A stretch of DNA of 64,000 bases from Stieleria marina (GTDB taxonomy: Bacteria; Planctomycetota; Planctomycetia; Pirellulales; Pirellulaceae): assembly GCA_007741555.1 (NCBI GenBank), contig CP036526.1, positions 3,286,001 to 3,350,000 on the forward strand, in the 5' to 3' direction. Shown one piece after another: positions 8,922 through 17,952 of the stretch (positions within the stretch are counted from its first letter, which is position 1; each line of letters begins with the position of its first letter). The notes under the pieces are model-generated. The model was not told the DNA's origin and searched no databases. It saw only the letters and a program-made list of their open reading frames with translations. The position numbers and the translations under genes are program-made.

Positions 8922-10334
8922 TCAACGTTTCTTACTGCGAACGACCAGGGTTTCGCGGGCCGGATCATAGCGGGAGTTTTCAGTTGGCACCTGCGCACCG
9001 GTAGACTGCAGCCATGCTTCCAATTTGCCCTGCAACTTGCTGCAAAGTTTGGGACGTTTGCCGGATAGATCGACCTGTTCAGCGATGTCTTGATCCAAAT
9101 CATAGAGCCGGCAGCTTTGGTCTTCGTAGAATTTGATCAAGCGGTAGTTGCCCGATCGGATCGCGCTGTACGGGCCGTCACCGCCCGCGTGGTAATGCGG
9201 ATAGTGCCAAAATAAATCGCGGTCGTATGTCTCGGCAACATTTTTCAGGAGTGGCACCAATGTCTGGCCGTCGCGTAATTTGGTGTCATCAACGTCGACG
9301 CCAGCGATATCGCATAGAGTCCAGAAGAGATCCGTTGTGATCACGGGTTCGTCGCAGACGGTTTGAGGCGTCGTCACGTTGGGCCAGTATGCTATCGCGG
9401 GCACTCGGACACCGCCTTCGTAGGCTGATCCCTTGCCGCGGCGCAGCGGCAGATTTTCGGTGAATCGATCATGTTTGCCGTTGCGTTGTGTTAGTCCACC
9501 GTTGTCGCTGAAGAAGAGGACGACGGTGTTGTCACTGATTGCATTGGACTCCAAGCAGGCGAGGACTCGGCCAACGCTTTGGTCCAAACTGGCGACCATC
9601 GCGGCATAGTGGGCATTGTCGTGCAGAAGTTTTTGATCGGTTGATTTCGAATCGATCTTCTTTTGAAACGAATTCACCAAGTCCTTGCGTCCTTGGATCG
9701 GTGTGTGCGGGACGTTGTAGGCAAAGTACAAGAAAAACGGATCTTCCTTTGACGCGTCAATAAATTCACAAGCGCGGTCGGTCAATACATCGGTCAGGTA
9801 GGCCGGCTTAGACTCGCCGTCGGACTGTTCCTTCAGAAGGTACCCTTTGGAGTCTTGGGGGCGTTCGTACGAATAGTCAAAACCTTGGTCGATGGGCCGC
9901 GTTCCGTTGATTTCAGTCCCTTGCCCGCTCAGATGCCATTTCCCGACGTGCCCCGTGCGATAGCCTTTCTGCTTTAGCAGTTCCGCGATCGTTACTTCGT
10001 GTCCCGACAGTCGTTTGGTCCAGTCTGGAATTTTCAGCTTTGCGAACGGCCGGTTTTGGCCAGCGATGAAATCTGTCAGGTGCAATCTCGCGGGTGATTT
10101 TCCCGTCATGATCGATGCACGCGTAGGCGAGCAAACTGTGCAAGCCGAATACGCATTGGTGAATTTGACGCCGCGCTGTGCCATTGCGTCTAGGTTCGGT
10201 GTCTCGTACAAGTCGCTTCCAAAGCAACCGAGTCCAGTCCAGCCCAGGTCGTCAGCTAGGAGCAGAATGATGTTGGCAGGTCGCTGGGGGGCTGACTCAG
10301 AGGCGATTGATAGCGACGGCAAAACGGTAAACAC
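8922..10334 (-). CDS. Type I sulfatase, exported (CSPTR), start uncertain
   Basis: 470 aa from a GTG at 10334. Asp28-Asp29 lie in 'ILLLADDLGWTGLGCFG'. The formylglycine motif is C68-S-P-T-R72 followed by 'ASIMTGKSPARLHLTDF'. Other motifs are 'VGKWHLSGQG', 'NVPHTPIQGRKDL', 'LFFSDNGGLTQRNGKH' and 'RRGKGSAYEGGVRVPAIAYW'. This resembles the N-acetylgalactosamine-6/arylsulfatase A-like group, but the substrate is not assignable. The GTG start cuts through the middle of the signal peptide. Upstream codons in frame read 'APLRRNVVSTLLVIAG' and complete a normal n-region and h-region, but no ATG/GTG/TTG occurs between the GTG and the stop at 10464-10466. The true start may be a rare codon such as ATT at 10410-10412 or CTG at 10407-10409. 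Fourth and most upstream sulfatase of the row. Confidence 0.9.
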   Translation of the reverse strand: MFTVLPSLSIASESAPQRPANIILLLADDLGWTGLGCFGSDLYETPNLDAMAQRGVKFTNAYSACTVCSPTRASIMTGKSPARLHLTDFIAGQNRPFAKLKIPDWTKRLSGHEVTIAELLKQKGYRTGHVGKWHLSGQGTEINGTRPIDQGFDYSYERPQDSKGYLLKEQSDGESKPAYLTDVLTDRACEFIDASKEDPFFLYFAYNVPHTPIQGRKDLVNSFQKKIDSKSTDQKLLHDNAHYAAMVASLDQSVGRVLACLESNAISDNTVVLFFSDNGGLTQRNGKHDRFTENLPLRRGKGSAYEGGVRVPAIAYWPNVTTPQTVCDEPVITTDLFWTLCDIAGVDVDDTKLRDGQTLVPLLKNVAETYDRDLFWHYPHYHAGGDGPYSAIRSGNYRLIKFYEDQSCRLYDLDQDIAEQVDLSGKRPKLCSKLQGKLEAWLQSTGAQVPTENSRYDPARETLVVRSKKR

Positions 10335-10520
10335 GCCGGCGATGACAAGCAGCGTGCTAACAACGTTGCGGCGAAGCGGAGCCGTGTAGCGCTGATTGTC
10401 GATGTTCAGAATATTGATGGCTGGACTCGCTTGCGTATGACACAGAGATGACGGCTTTGGGGATCACGACCAAACAGTCACGACTCAGAAACAACATCAT
10501 ACAACGCGAGCGACGTCCGG

Positions 10521-11864
10521 TTAGCCAACCCCTTCGGCAATTCGCTTGGCGATTTCCAAAGCCTGTTCGTGCGAATCAATTTCACCGTCCAGTTGTGCTC
10601 GACGAGTCTCCGTCAAGATTTCGCGGAACAGGGGACCGGCCTGGAATTGATACCGGTGGAGATCGTTTCCAGTCAGCAAAGGCGTTGGATCGCGTTTCTC
10701 CTTGGGCCATTGCAGGGCGGCGTGTGCAATTTTGACGGCTTCGTTTGGTAGTTCTTCGGCAGCGATGATTGCGTCAGCGACGTTCAGAATTTCGCCAATG
10801 TCACGGTCGATCAAGATCGGCTGAATCTTGCTCCAAGGCCAGGAAAGGGACTGCACGATGCCGCGTGCATGCGTTAGTGCCGAAGCCGTTTGGCGTTTTT
10901 CTTCGTTGGAGAGTTTCCAACGCGATGCAATCTGTCCAATGGCTTTGTCCGGTGCGGTGTGTCTTTTTGATTGTTGCGCATCCGCCTGCGGTGTCGCTGC
11001 CTGCTGGGCGATCATCAGGCACGCCAGCGATGAAGGAAAGTCGCGGATTGCAAGAGCGTCCAAGTAACGTTCGATGCGATCCATGTCCACGTCAGAGATC
11101 CCGGGCAAAATTTCGTTTAACAGTCCGCAGTCATTCAGCCACTGGATTCCTTTGGCAGCGTGCGGCGAGCAAAGCACCTTTCGCATCTCCGCTCCGATCC
11201 GTTCTCCACTGACAACTGAGATTTCGCTGCCGAACTGTTGAATCGCCGCTTGTGTTGCTTCCTCGATTCGGAAATTCAGGGTCGTCGCGAACCGCACCGC
11301 TCGCAGCATCCGCAATTTATCTTCTTTGAAACGATCCAGCGGGTCCCCGATGGTCCGCAGGGTTCCTGATTGCAGGTCGCTTGCGCCGTCGACGAAATCG
11401 ATCACTTTGCGACTGGCCAGGTCGTAGAACATGCCGTTGATGGTGAAGTCACGGCGCAGGGCGTCTTCTTCGGCAGTTCCGTAGCGAACCGAATCGGGGC
11501 GGCGACCATCGGAGTATTCGCCGTCACTGCGAAACGTCGCGACTTCCGTGGGCGGAATCGCGTCGGACAACTTGTTTCGGTCTGCTTTGGGCGGCAAAAC
11601 TGCAATGACGCCAAACGAGGCACCGAACGCTAGTGTTCGGCGTTTTCCAAAAATCTCGCGAACGGATTCTGGCGTCGCGTTGGTCGCCACATCAAAGTCC
11701 TTAGGGACTCGGCCCAGCATCGCATCTCGAACGCACCCACCAGCAAGGTAGGCCACAAACCCAGCGTTGGTCAGCGTCGAAATCACTCGAACCGACTCCG
11801 CTGCCGCATCGCTCGAAAACAGCTTCGCTTCGTTCGGAAGTTTGTGTTGGTGATCGTTACTCAC
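10521..11864 (-). CDS. CCA-adding enzyme / poly(A) polymerase family nucleotidyltransferase
   Basis: 447 aa with a GTG start at 11864. Class II nucleotidyltransferase signature: 'YLAGGCVRDAMLG' (residues 40-51), catalytic Asp56 and Asp58 in 'KDFDVAT', 'EEDALRRDFTINGMFYD' and the RNA-binding helix 'RFKEDKLRMLRAVRFA'. Known members add CCA to tRNA 3' ends or polyadenylate RNA; the two activities cannot be separated by eye here. A CCA-adding or A-adding role would fit the tRNA-Glu-like sequence at 27.6 kb, which has no encoded CCA. It is divergent from the NUDIX gene, with about 98 bp between their starts. Confidence 0.9.
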   Translation of the reverse strand: MSNDHQHKLPNEAKLFSSDAAAESVRVISTLTNAGFVAYLAGGCVRDAMLGRVPKDFDVATNATPESVREIFGKRRTLAFGASFGVIAVLPPKADRNKLSDAIPPTEVATFRSDGEYSDGRRPDSVRYGTAEEDALRRDFTINGMFYDLASRKVIDFVDGASDLQSGTLRTIGDPLDRFKEDKLRMLRAVRFATTLNFRIEEATQAAIQQFGSEISVVSGERIGAEMRKVLCSPHAAKGIQWLNDCGLLNEILPGISDVDMDRIERYLDALAIRDFPSSLACLMIAQQAATPQADAQQSKRHTAPDKAIGQIASRWKLSNEEKRQTASALTHARGIVQSLSWPWSKIQPILIDRDIGEILNVADAIIAAEELPNEAVKIAHAALQWPKEKRDPTPLLTGNDLHRYQFQAGPLFREILTETRRAQLDGEIDSHEQALEIAKRIAEGVG

Positions 11865-11962
11865 TGGAGGTGGATTCCGAAGCGAAAAATTGAAAAGATA
11901 GCAGCCGTGCGATTCGAAACCGCGATTGTGGTAACGCTTCTTGTAGGTTACAAGGCACCATT

Positions 11963-12463
11963 ATGAACCTTGGCAATTCATCCTCCGACGACTCTTCTCT
12001 GAAACGCGACCAATCGCACGTCGATTCGCCGTCGCTGGGGCAATCCCGGCCTTCGACTCGCCGCAAACGCGGTGTGGTTGGCGTCATCATACGCGAGCAA
12101 CGTTTGTGCATCATCCGCCGCTCCCTCACGGTGACAGCTCCCGGCTGCTTGTGCTTGCCGGGAGGCGGCATCGAAAAGGGAGAGACAGAAGCCGAGGCGT
12201 TAGTTCGCGAGATGCAAGAAGAACTGGCCATCGATGTGACTCCGGTTCGACGCTGTTGGCGAAGTGTGACTTCCTGGGGCACGAACCTGGCTTGGTGGTT
12301 GGCGGATCTAGATCCTTCGGTCCAGCCCGTTGCCAACCCTGCCGAAGTGGCAGAGATCCACTGGATGACTCGCGATCAAATCCGTTCTGCCGACGGAATG
12401 CTGGCAAGTTTGCCTGCGTTTATGAATGCCCTGGATGGCGGCGACGTTGATTTGACGCTGTAG
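11963..12463 (+). CDS. NUDIX hydrolase
   Basis: 166 aa from ATG 11963. The first about 33 residues are Ser/Asp/Arg-rich and look disordered. The NUDIX fold then begins with 'RGVVGVIIREQRLCIIRRS', and the NUDIX box is 'GGIEKGETEAEALVREMQEE' followed by 'LAID'. This fits Gx5Ex7REUxEExxU with Ala in place of the second Gly. Members hydrolyse nucleoside diphosphates linked to another moiety, often in nucleotide-pool sanitation; the substrate is unknown. The gene ends in codons for Leu-Thr-Leu-stop. The same 'ttgacgct' core recurs in the tandem repeat that follows within 20 bp. Confidence 0.88.
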   Translation: MNLGNSSSDDSSLKRDQSHVDSPSLGQSRPSTRRKRGVVGVIIREQRLCIIRRSLTVTAPGCLCLPGGGIEKGETEAEALVREMQEELAIDVTPVRRCWRSVTSWGTNLAWWLADLDPSVQPVANPAEVAEIHWMTRDQIRSADGMLASLPAFMNALDGGDVDLTL

Positions 12464-12479
12464 ACGGCGGGGCTGAGTC

Positions 12480-12552
12480 GACGCTCTAAGAACTTGACGC
12501 TCTAAGAACTTGACGCTCTAAGAATTTGACGCTCTGAGATTGACGCTCAACG
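12480..12552. repeat. Tandem repeat, 16-bp unit, after the NUDIX gene
   Basis: Unit gacgctctaagaactt at 12480-12495 and 12496-12511. It has one mismatch at 12512-12527 and decays at 12528-12541 (gacgctctgagatt) and 12542-12552. Each copy contains ttgacgctctaa, which re-encodes Leu-Thr-Leu-stop like the 3' end of the preceding gene (ttgacgctgtag, ending 12463). It lies between the convergent NUDIX and membrane-protein genes. Confidence 0.9.
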
Positions 12553-12562
12553 AAAACGTCAC

Positions 12563-13117
12563 TTAGATCATGATCGCGCGGCTGTAGCTGAACAGGAACA
12601 GCCCCAGATGCAGCAGCAGGCAGACGGCAGCCAAAGTCTTTCGTGGTGAATACATACCAAAGATCGATAACGCGCACCCAAGTGCTGCGATCAGGGTTCC
12701 GCCACCGGGGAACCACCAGCTGGCCGCGATCGCAAAGGCCAGGACCATCACAGCTGCGGCGACGGCGCCAATTGCGGTGTATTTCAGCGGACCCACGTCG
12801 TACATGAGTTCCGGTTGCGAATCGTTTGAATCGGGGAGGAAATCGTCCCAGAGATCGCTCGGTTCCGAGGCAAACGGTGAACCGACGCGAACTTCTTTTC
12901 CCGTACTGGCAAACGGATTGCCACTTTGCTGCGTATGCTGCGAAGCGTCTTGGTCGTCCGGGAGAACGGCGTCCGCGGTAGCTTGCGGCGGGACTTTGGG
13001 ATCTCTGTCGGACCGGCTTGCGGAATCATCAACCGGATTTGCCGCAGCCGTATCATCTACCACTTTGGCAAGGATCGGAATTTCGTCGTCGGGCGGTTGA
13101 TTTGCGGTATGACTCAT
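12563..13117 (-). CDS. Small membrane protein with acidic N-terminal domain
   Basis: 184 aa. Residues 1-110 are acidic, Ser/Pro/Asp-rich and probably disordered in the cytoplasm. Three hydrophobic segments follow: 'YTAIGAVAAAVMVLAFAIAA' (about 112-131), 'GGTLIAALGCALSIFGMY' (about 137-154) and 'TLAAVCLLLHLGLFLFSY' (about 160-177). There is no signal peptide. Similar short proteins with a disordered N-terminus and a few C-terminal helices are common in planctomycetes, and I know no function for them. It is divergent from the large dehydrogenase gene and convergent with the NUDIX gene across the tandem repeat. Confidence 0.75.
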   Translation of the reverse strand: MSHTANQPPDDEIPILAKVVDDTAAANPVDDSASRSDRDPKVPPQATADAVLPDDQDASQHTQQSGNPFASTGKEVRVGSPFASEPSDLWDDFLPDSNDSQPELMYDVGPLKYTAIGAVAAAVMVLAFAIAASWWFPGGGTLIAALGCALSIFGMYSPRKTLAAVCLLLHLGLFLFSYSRAIMI

Positions 13118-13474
13118 CGTTGTCTCGTGGTGTCATCCAATTGAGAATCGCACGTGATGGGGGTTACGCAAAACTTTAGCAGAAAGGTCTCTGCGATAAT
13201 TGATTCTGGCGAGCACAAATGTTGCCAAGTGTGGCCACTGACAGCTAATATAAAGGAGTCGCTTGTCGTCCGGCTCAATATAGACGGCTTTCCGATCCCT
13301 CGAGCAGCTCTCAAGCTCGCTTCACGGAAAAATGCGACTTGCACGGCATCGAAAAAGTGCGGGTCGCCGGAGGTTGGTTGCTGGCGCCCTCAGTGACTTG
13401 GGAGACGAATGATGAACCAGTGATGACATTGCGCGACCATCTGATCAAAAGTGTAGAGATAGAAAGCTAACGGC
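13118..13474. other. Intergenic region between divergent genes
   Basis: 357 bp that should hold promoters for both flanking genes. I see no convincing -35/-10 pair, RNA gene or repeat. An 80-codon frame (13154-13396) has no recognisable content. Confidence 0.4.
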
Positions 13475-16400
13475 ATGACAAAACGATTTGTGGGTTTCGG
13501 TTCTTTTTGCAGTGGATTGTTTTCGTTGGGATTCGCCTTAGCGATTGGATTCATTGCGGTCAGCCAGTCGGCGTTGGCCATCGATTTGGATTCTGCCAAG
13601 CCGCTTGAGCCGGAGATCAGCGAAGCGTCCGACGAAGCCGCGCAATCTGCGGCAGGCATCAAAGTTCCCGAGGGTTGGGACATCTCGGTGTTTGCTGCCG
13701 AACCGGATGTTGCCAACGTGGTGGCGTTTGATATCGATCTCCGCGGTCGTATCTTTGCCTGCGAATCGTTTCGGCAGAACCGGGGCGTCACTGACAACCG
13801 TGGCCACGACGAGAAGTGGTTGCTAGCTGACTTGTCGGCCAAAACCGTTCAGGATCGAATCGATTACCACAAACGATTGCTCGGTGAAGCCGCGATTACG
13901 TATGCACAACACGACGATCGCATTCGCCGTTTGACGGATTCCAATGGCGACGGTGTGGTGGACGAAAGCCATGTCGTGGCGGACGGTTTTAACCACATCG
14001 AAGAAGGCACCGGCGCAGGCGTGTTGGTGCGTGGCAATGACATCTACTACACGTGCATTCCAAGACTGTGGAAACTGGTCGACAAAGACGACGACGGCAA
14101 AGCTGACGAACGAGTGGTGCTGTCAAATGGCTACGGTGTTCGCGTTGCTTTTCGTGGGCACGACATGCACGGACTGATCATTGGTCATGATGGGCGACTT
14201 TACTTTAGCATTGGCGATCGCGGCTACCACGTGATCACCAAAGACGGCAAGCTGTTTGCCGACCCGGCGGTGGGCGCGGTGTTTCGCTGCGAATTGGATG
14301 GCACCAATTTGGAAGTGTTCGCCAATGGTTTGCGCAATCCGCAAGAGTTGGCATTCAATGATGTCGGCGACCTGTTTTCCGTTGACAACAACAGTGACAG
14401 TGGCGACCAGGCACGCATCGTGCACATTCTGCAGGGCGGTGATACTGGATGGCGAATGTACTACCAGTATCTGCCGGACCGTGGCCCATTCAATCAAGAG
14501 AAAATCTGGGAACCGTTTCACAACGAACAGCCCGCGTACATCGTTCCGCCGATCGCAAACTTTACGGACGGCCCAAGCGGATTTGCGTTTTATCCCGGAA
14601 CAGGTTTTGGCGATCAGCTGAAAGACAAGTTTCTGATTTGCGATTTCCGCGGTGGACCTAGCAACAGCGGTATCCGATCGTTTGATTTGCAGCCCGATGG
14701 CGCGTTTTACCAACTTGGTGAAGACGACCAGCCCATTTGGACGTGTCTGGCAACCGACCTCGCGTTTGGACCCGATGGAGCGTTGTATGTCAGCGATTGG
14801 GTCGATGGATGGGAGGGGCTCGGCAAAGGACGGATTTATCGTCTGACGGATCCTGAGCATATCAACAGTGATATAGTCCGCGATGTTCAAGAACGACTGC
14901 AGTGCGACTGGGACGCACGAAGCAATGAATCGCTCTTGGGGGATTTGCAACACGCAGATCGACGCGTGCGATTGGAAGCCCAATGGCAATTGGCAAAGCG
15001 AGACGAGATCGATGCTTTGGCACTCGTGTTGACGCAGAAAGATCTGCCCCGAGTAGCCCGCCTGCATGCGATTTGGGGACTGGACCAAATTCAACGACGT
15101 CTGGAGCAAGACAACACGCTGAAGTTTGTTCGCCCTTTGTTGAAGGACAAAGATGCTTACATTCGATCTGCAGCAGCCAAATTTGCTGGCGAGCGTGGAG
15201 ACAAAGCGGCAGTGGCGGATTTGCGTTTGCTGTTGAAAGATGCTTCGGCGCGAGCCAACTATTTTGCCACCATCGCACTGGGGCAATTGAAAGATTCTGA
15301 ATCGACGCCCAGTGTCGTGAAAATTCTGGCTGACAATAAGAACGAAGACCCGGCACTGCGGCACGCGGGCGTGATGTTTTTGACATCGTCGGCCAAGCCC
15401 ACCGAGATCACTGCCTTAAAGACGCATCCAAGTTCCGCTGTTCGCCGTGCCGCTGTGGTGGCACTGCGACGGACCAAGAGCGAATTGGTGGCGGAGTTTC
15501 TTAGTGACGGCAATTCTTTGGTCAAAGCCGAAGCCGCACGAGCGATTCACGATGTGCCGATCTTGGTCGCAATGCCAAAACTGGCTCAGGGCCTACAGAG
15601 CGAAGCGACAGACCTGGCGTTCATTCGTCGAGCACTTAACGCCAACTACCGAATCGGTGACGCCGACTCCGCCGACCGGATCGCCCAGTACGCGGCCAAT
15701 GCGGGCGCGCCGATCGACATGCGAGTCGAAGCATTGGACATGTTGGCCGATTGGGTAAAACCAGATCCTCGCGACCGTGTCATCAATGACTTTCGTCCGC
15801 TTGATCCGCGCGATGTCAATTTGGCCGTGACTGCGTTGTCCAAACGCATCGATTCGCTGATGATCACCGATTCAAATGTCCGCGAAAAAATGATCGATGT
15901 TGCGTCTCGTTTGGGGATCAAGCGGATTGCACCCGAGCTGGCCAAGCGATTTATAGATGAAGCGCAAGAAGCTTCGGATCGAGCCAATTCCCTGGCGGCG
16001 CTGGCACGGCTTGATGCTGTGCGAGCAGTTACGTTGGCTCGCGGCGTCAAACTGACTGATGATGCACTTCTGGTGACCACAGCGATACAAACGCTGTCCA
16101 ATTTGGACAAAGCCAAATCGCTTCCGACAGTGATCCAGGCAACCAAAAGCCGCGATATGCGAGTTCGGCAGTTGGCTTGGGATTTGTTGGCCAAGTCAAA
16201 AGACGATTCGGCCGTCAAGGAGATTCGGAAAGCGGTCCAAGATTACTTGGACGGATCGCTGCCCAGCGACGTGCATTTGAATGTACTGGAGGCTGCGGAC
16301 GGCAAGTTGACGGAAGAGTTGAATCAAGCCGTTGGCGATCACCAAACGATGTTGGCATCCGCCAACCCCTTGGCCAAATGGTGGACGTCGTTGGAGGGTG

Positions 16401-16846
16401 GCAATGTCGAAAAAGGCGGAAAGCTCTTTTTCGGAAAAACCGAATTGTCATGTGTTCGGTGCCACAAAGTCGATCGCGCTGGCGGTGAAGTCGGACCGAA
16501 GCTGACCATCATCGGCAAAGAGAAAGATCGGCGTTATTTGTTGGAAGCGATTTGTTTGCCGAATGCGCAGATCGCCAAAGGGTTTGAAACCGCGGTGATT
16601 GCCGATGCCGATGGTGCAGTGGTGACGGGTATCGTTCGCAGTGAGACCGATGACTTTGTCGAACTGCTGCTCGCTGATGGTTCGCAAGTTCGGATTGAAC
16701 AAGACGATATCGAAGCAAGGCGGAAAGGCAATTCATCGATGCCAGACGATCTGACCAAGCACATGACCGCTCGCGAGCTTCGTGATTTGGTCGCGTACTT
16801 GGCCAGTCTGAAAGTCGACCCGCGCGGAGCCGAAGATGTCGAATAA
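13475..16846 (+). CDS. Exported dehydrogenase-like propeller / HEAT / c-type haem protein (PVC type)
   Basis: 1123 aa. The signal peptide spans residues 1-35 ('LGFALAIGFIAVSQSALA'). Residues about 60-460 form a sorbosone-dehydrogenase-like propeller of the Pirellula/Verrucomicrobium membrane-bound dehydrogenase type (TIGR02604-like): 'GWDISVFAAEPDVANVVAFD', 'FANGLRNPQELAFNDVGDLF' and 'GPDGALYVSDWVDGW'. Residues about 470-950 are HEAT-like helical repeats ('ADLRLLLKDASARANYFATI'). The C-terminal 150 residues are the TIGR02603-type haem domain, with C993-V-R-C-H997 in 'GKTELSCVRCHKVDRAGGEVGPKL' (quoted in part) and an 'NAQIAKGFETAVI' segment. It is likely a periplasmic or envelope redox enzyme passing electrons to its own haem. 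The substrate is unknown; the family is greatly expanded in planctomycetes. Confidence 0.92.
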   Translation: MTKRFVGFGSFCSGLFSLGFALAIGFIAVSQSALAIDLDSAKPLEPEISEASDEAAQSAAGIKVPEGWDISVFAAEPDVANVVAFDIDLRGRIFACESFRQNRGVTDNRGHDEKWLLADLSAKTVQDRIDYHKRLLGEAAITYAQHDDRIRRLTDSNGDGVVDESHVVADGFNHIEEGTGAGVLVRGNDIYYTCIPRLWKLVDKDDDGKADERVVLSNGYGVRVAFRGHDMHGLIIGHDGRLYFSIGDRGYHVITKDGKLFADPAVGAVFRCELDGTNLEVFANGLRNPQELAFNDVGDLFSVDNNSDSGDQARIVHILQGGDTGWRMYYQYLPDRGPFNQEKIWEPFHNEQPAYIVPPIANFTDGPSGFAFYPGTGFGDQLKDKFLICDFRGGPSNSGIRSFDLQPDGAFYQLGEDDQPIWTCLATDLAFGPDGALYVSDWVDGWEGLGKGRIYRLTDPEHINSDIVRDVQERLQCDWDARSNESLLGDLQHADRRVRLEAQWQLAKRDEIDALALVLTQKDLPRVARLHAIWGLDQIQRRLEQDNTLKFVRPLLKDKDAYIRSAAAKFAGERGDKAAVADLRLLLKDASARANYFATIALGQLKDSESTPSVVKILADNKNEDPALRHAGVMFLTSSAKPTEITALKTHPSSAVRRAAVVALRRTKSELVAEFLSDGNSLVKAEAARAIHDVPILVAMPKLAQGLQSEATDLAFIRRALNANYRIGDADSADRIAQYAANAGAPIDMRVEALDMLADWVKPDPRDRVINDFRPLDPRDVNLAVTALSKRIDSLMITDSNVREKMIDVASRLGIKRIAPELAKRFIDEAQEASDRANSLAALARLDAVRAVTLARGVKLTDDALLVTTAIQTLSNLDKAKSLPTVIQATKSRDMRVRQLAWDLLAKSKDDSAVKEIRKAVQDYLDGSLPSDVHLNVLEAADGKLTEELNQAVGDHQTMLASANPLAKWWTSLEGGNVEKGGKLFFGKTELSCVRCHKVDRAGGEVGPKLTIIGKEKDRRYLLEAICLPNAQIAKGFETAVIADADGAVVTGIVRSETDDFVELLLADGSQVRIEQDDIEARRKGNSSMPDDLTKHMTARELRDLVAYLASLKVDPRGAEDVE

Positions 16847-17208
16847 TCCGCTGGTAGCGGTTGTCGCCGTTGCGTTTGCGTAAGAATGCCGCGCTGCTTT
16901 CTGTTTGGGGGGCAATGTCGAGTAGCAACATTCCCTATCAATAGCGTCTTTGGCGTCCGCTAATGCCGGGGAATCTCCGGATTGGGGGGGAACCCGCCCG
17001 AAAAATCTCGTTCAGCACCTCTCGTCAGGTAGCGTGACCTAGAGTTGGTTGATCGGTATCAGTTCGCACGGGTATCGATTCGCAGCAGTGCCGTGTTCGC
17101 TTGGCGATCCGGCTGTCTTTGATGACAGGAACGGCCCACTGTTCAGCGTCGATCTGTACCCAAACGACTTCTTCGGCCGGTTTTCTGAGCCGCAAGAATT
17201 TCATTGTG
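16847..17208. other. Intergenic region after the large dehydrogenase gene
   Basis: 362 bp. A short perfect hairpin ccgct-ggt-agcgg follows the stop within about 10 bp, and another (ccgg-ggaatct-ccgg) lies near 16966-16980. Neither has a T-run, so a terminator role is only possible. The frame of the next gene is open back to 17101, but that extension looks non-coding. Confidence 0.4.
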
Positions 17209-17544
17209 ATGAATTGCCAAACGCTAGCTCAACGCATTTCGGAACTGCAACCAGAACTGTCACCCGCCGACGTGGCGCGACTTTGTTTGTTGATCCTGAC
17301 CCAAACACCCGACGTCGATTCGCTTGCCGCCGATGACGTGCTGATGAAGGCTTGGAGAAACGCAAGCTTTCGCTTGGAAGCGGCCACGGATCAGCACTCA
17401 GCTGTTAGCATCGAACTAGACGAGATGTGTGGTGACGGACCGATTCAGTTCACGCCCGATCAACTCTGGATCCTGCTAAGAGCCGTCAAGGTTCAAAGCC
17501 AAATTTTGGAACTGTACACCGACGAAGCCGTCTTGGTGAAATAG
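17209..17544 (+). CDS. Conserved-looking small hypothetical protein
   Basis: 111 aa from ATG 17209 ('MNCQTLAQRISELQPELSPA'). The longer frame from 17101 adds 36 Ser/Thr/Cys-rich residues without apparent structure and is not preferred. The protein is mostly helical by eye and mildly acidic, with no signal peptide or membrane segment. Segments such as 'LSPADVARLCLLILTQTPDV' and 'FTPDQLWILLRAVKVQSQIL' suggest a compact all-helical domain. I do not recognise it. It stands alone between the large dehydrogenase gene and the M13 peptidase gene on the same strand. Confidence 0.6.
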   Translation: MNCQTLAQRISELQPELSPADVARLCLLILTQTPDVDSLAADDVLMKAWRNASFRLEAATDQHSAVSIELDEMCGDGPIQFTPDQLWILLRAVKVQSQILELYTDEAVLVK

Positions 17545-17952
17545 TTCTGGCCCCATCGCTCTAGCAGTCATGATGTAGGTGGAGCTGGCGATTACGATCG
17601 TCCAACAATTCTTTTGCGCTGCCGGTCTGCCCATCGCCTTTTTGCAATTGTTCTTTGCAATCGGGCTCATTTTTGGACACCATCCGCGGCGTTTCTCTTT
17701 TGCTCGTTTCTTGAGCTTGTTGCAACCTGCCGTTGTCATTTGCCGTTTTGTGTCTTTCGACTACTTGGACGGACCTCGTGATCAGCGGTAGGATCTAGAA
17801 TGCAATCTGGTCCCATGACAGCCAAATTTTGCTTGTCGACTCGGGGAAGTTTTCAGCTGAGTCAGGCCAGGTCTTTTGTGTCAAAGCGTTCGTTGTTGTT
17901 GCGAAATACTAGAAACCAATCCCAATCGCCCCGTTTCAAATTAATGGTCACC
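17545..17952. other. Intergenic region before the M13 peptidase
   Basis: 408 bp. A GTG-initiated 70-codon frame (17579-17791) encodes a hydrophobic stretch and overlaps a Lys-rich frame on the other strand. Neither has enough support to be called. The peptidase frame is open upstream to 17800, but codons before 17944 look non-coding. Confidence 0.35.

Noticed and set aside
8768-9103. 112-codon N-terminal extension of the third sulfatase
   Set aside because: It overlaps the 3' end of the next sulfatase, and a clean signal peptide starts at 8767.
12480-12552. CRISPR-like repeat array
   Set aside because: Units are directly adjacent with no spacers. The same holds for 47946-48004 and 54854-54986; none is a CRISPR.
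14123-15364. 413-codon antisense frame in the large dehydrogenase gene
   Set aside because: No motif or start context; the sense strand has clear domains throughout.
17579-17791. 70-codon hydrophobic ORF before the M13 peptidase
   Set aside because: GTG start without SD, overlapping antisense frame, no recognisable family; support too weak for a gene call.
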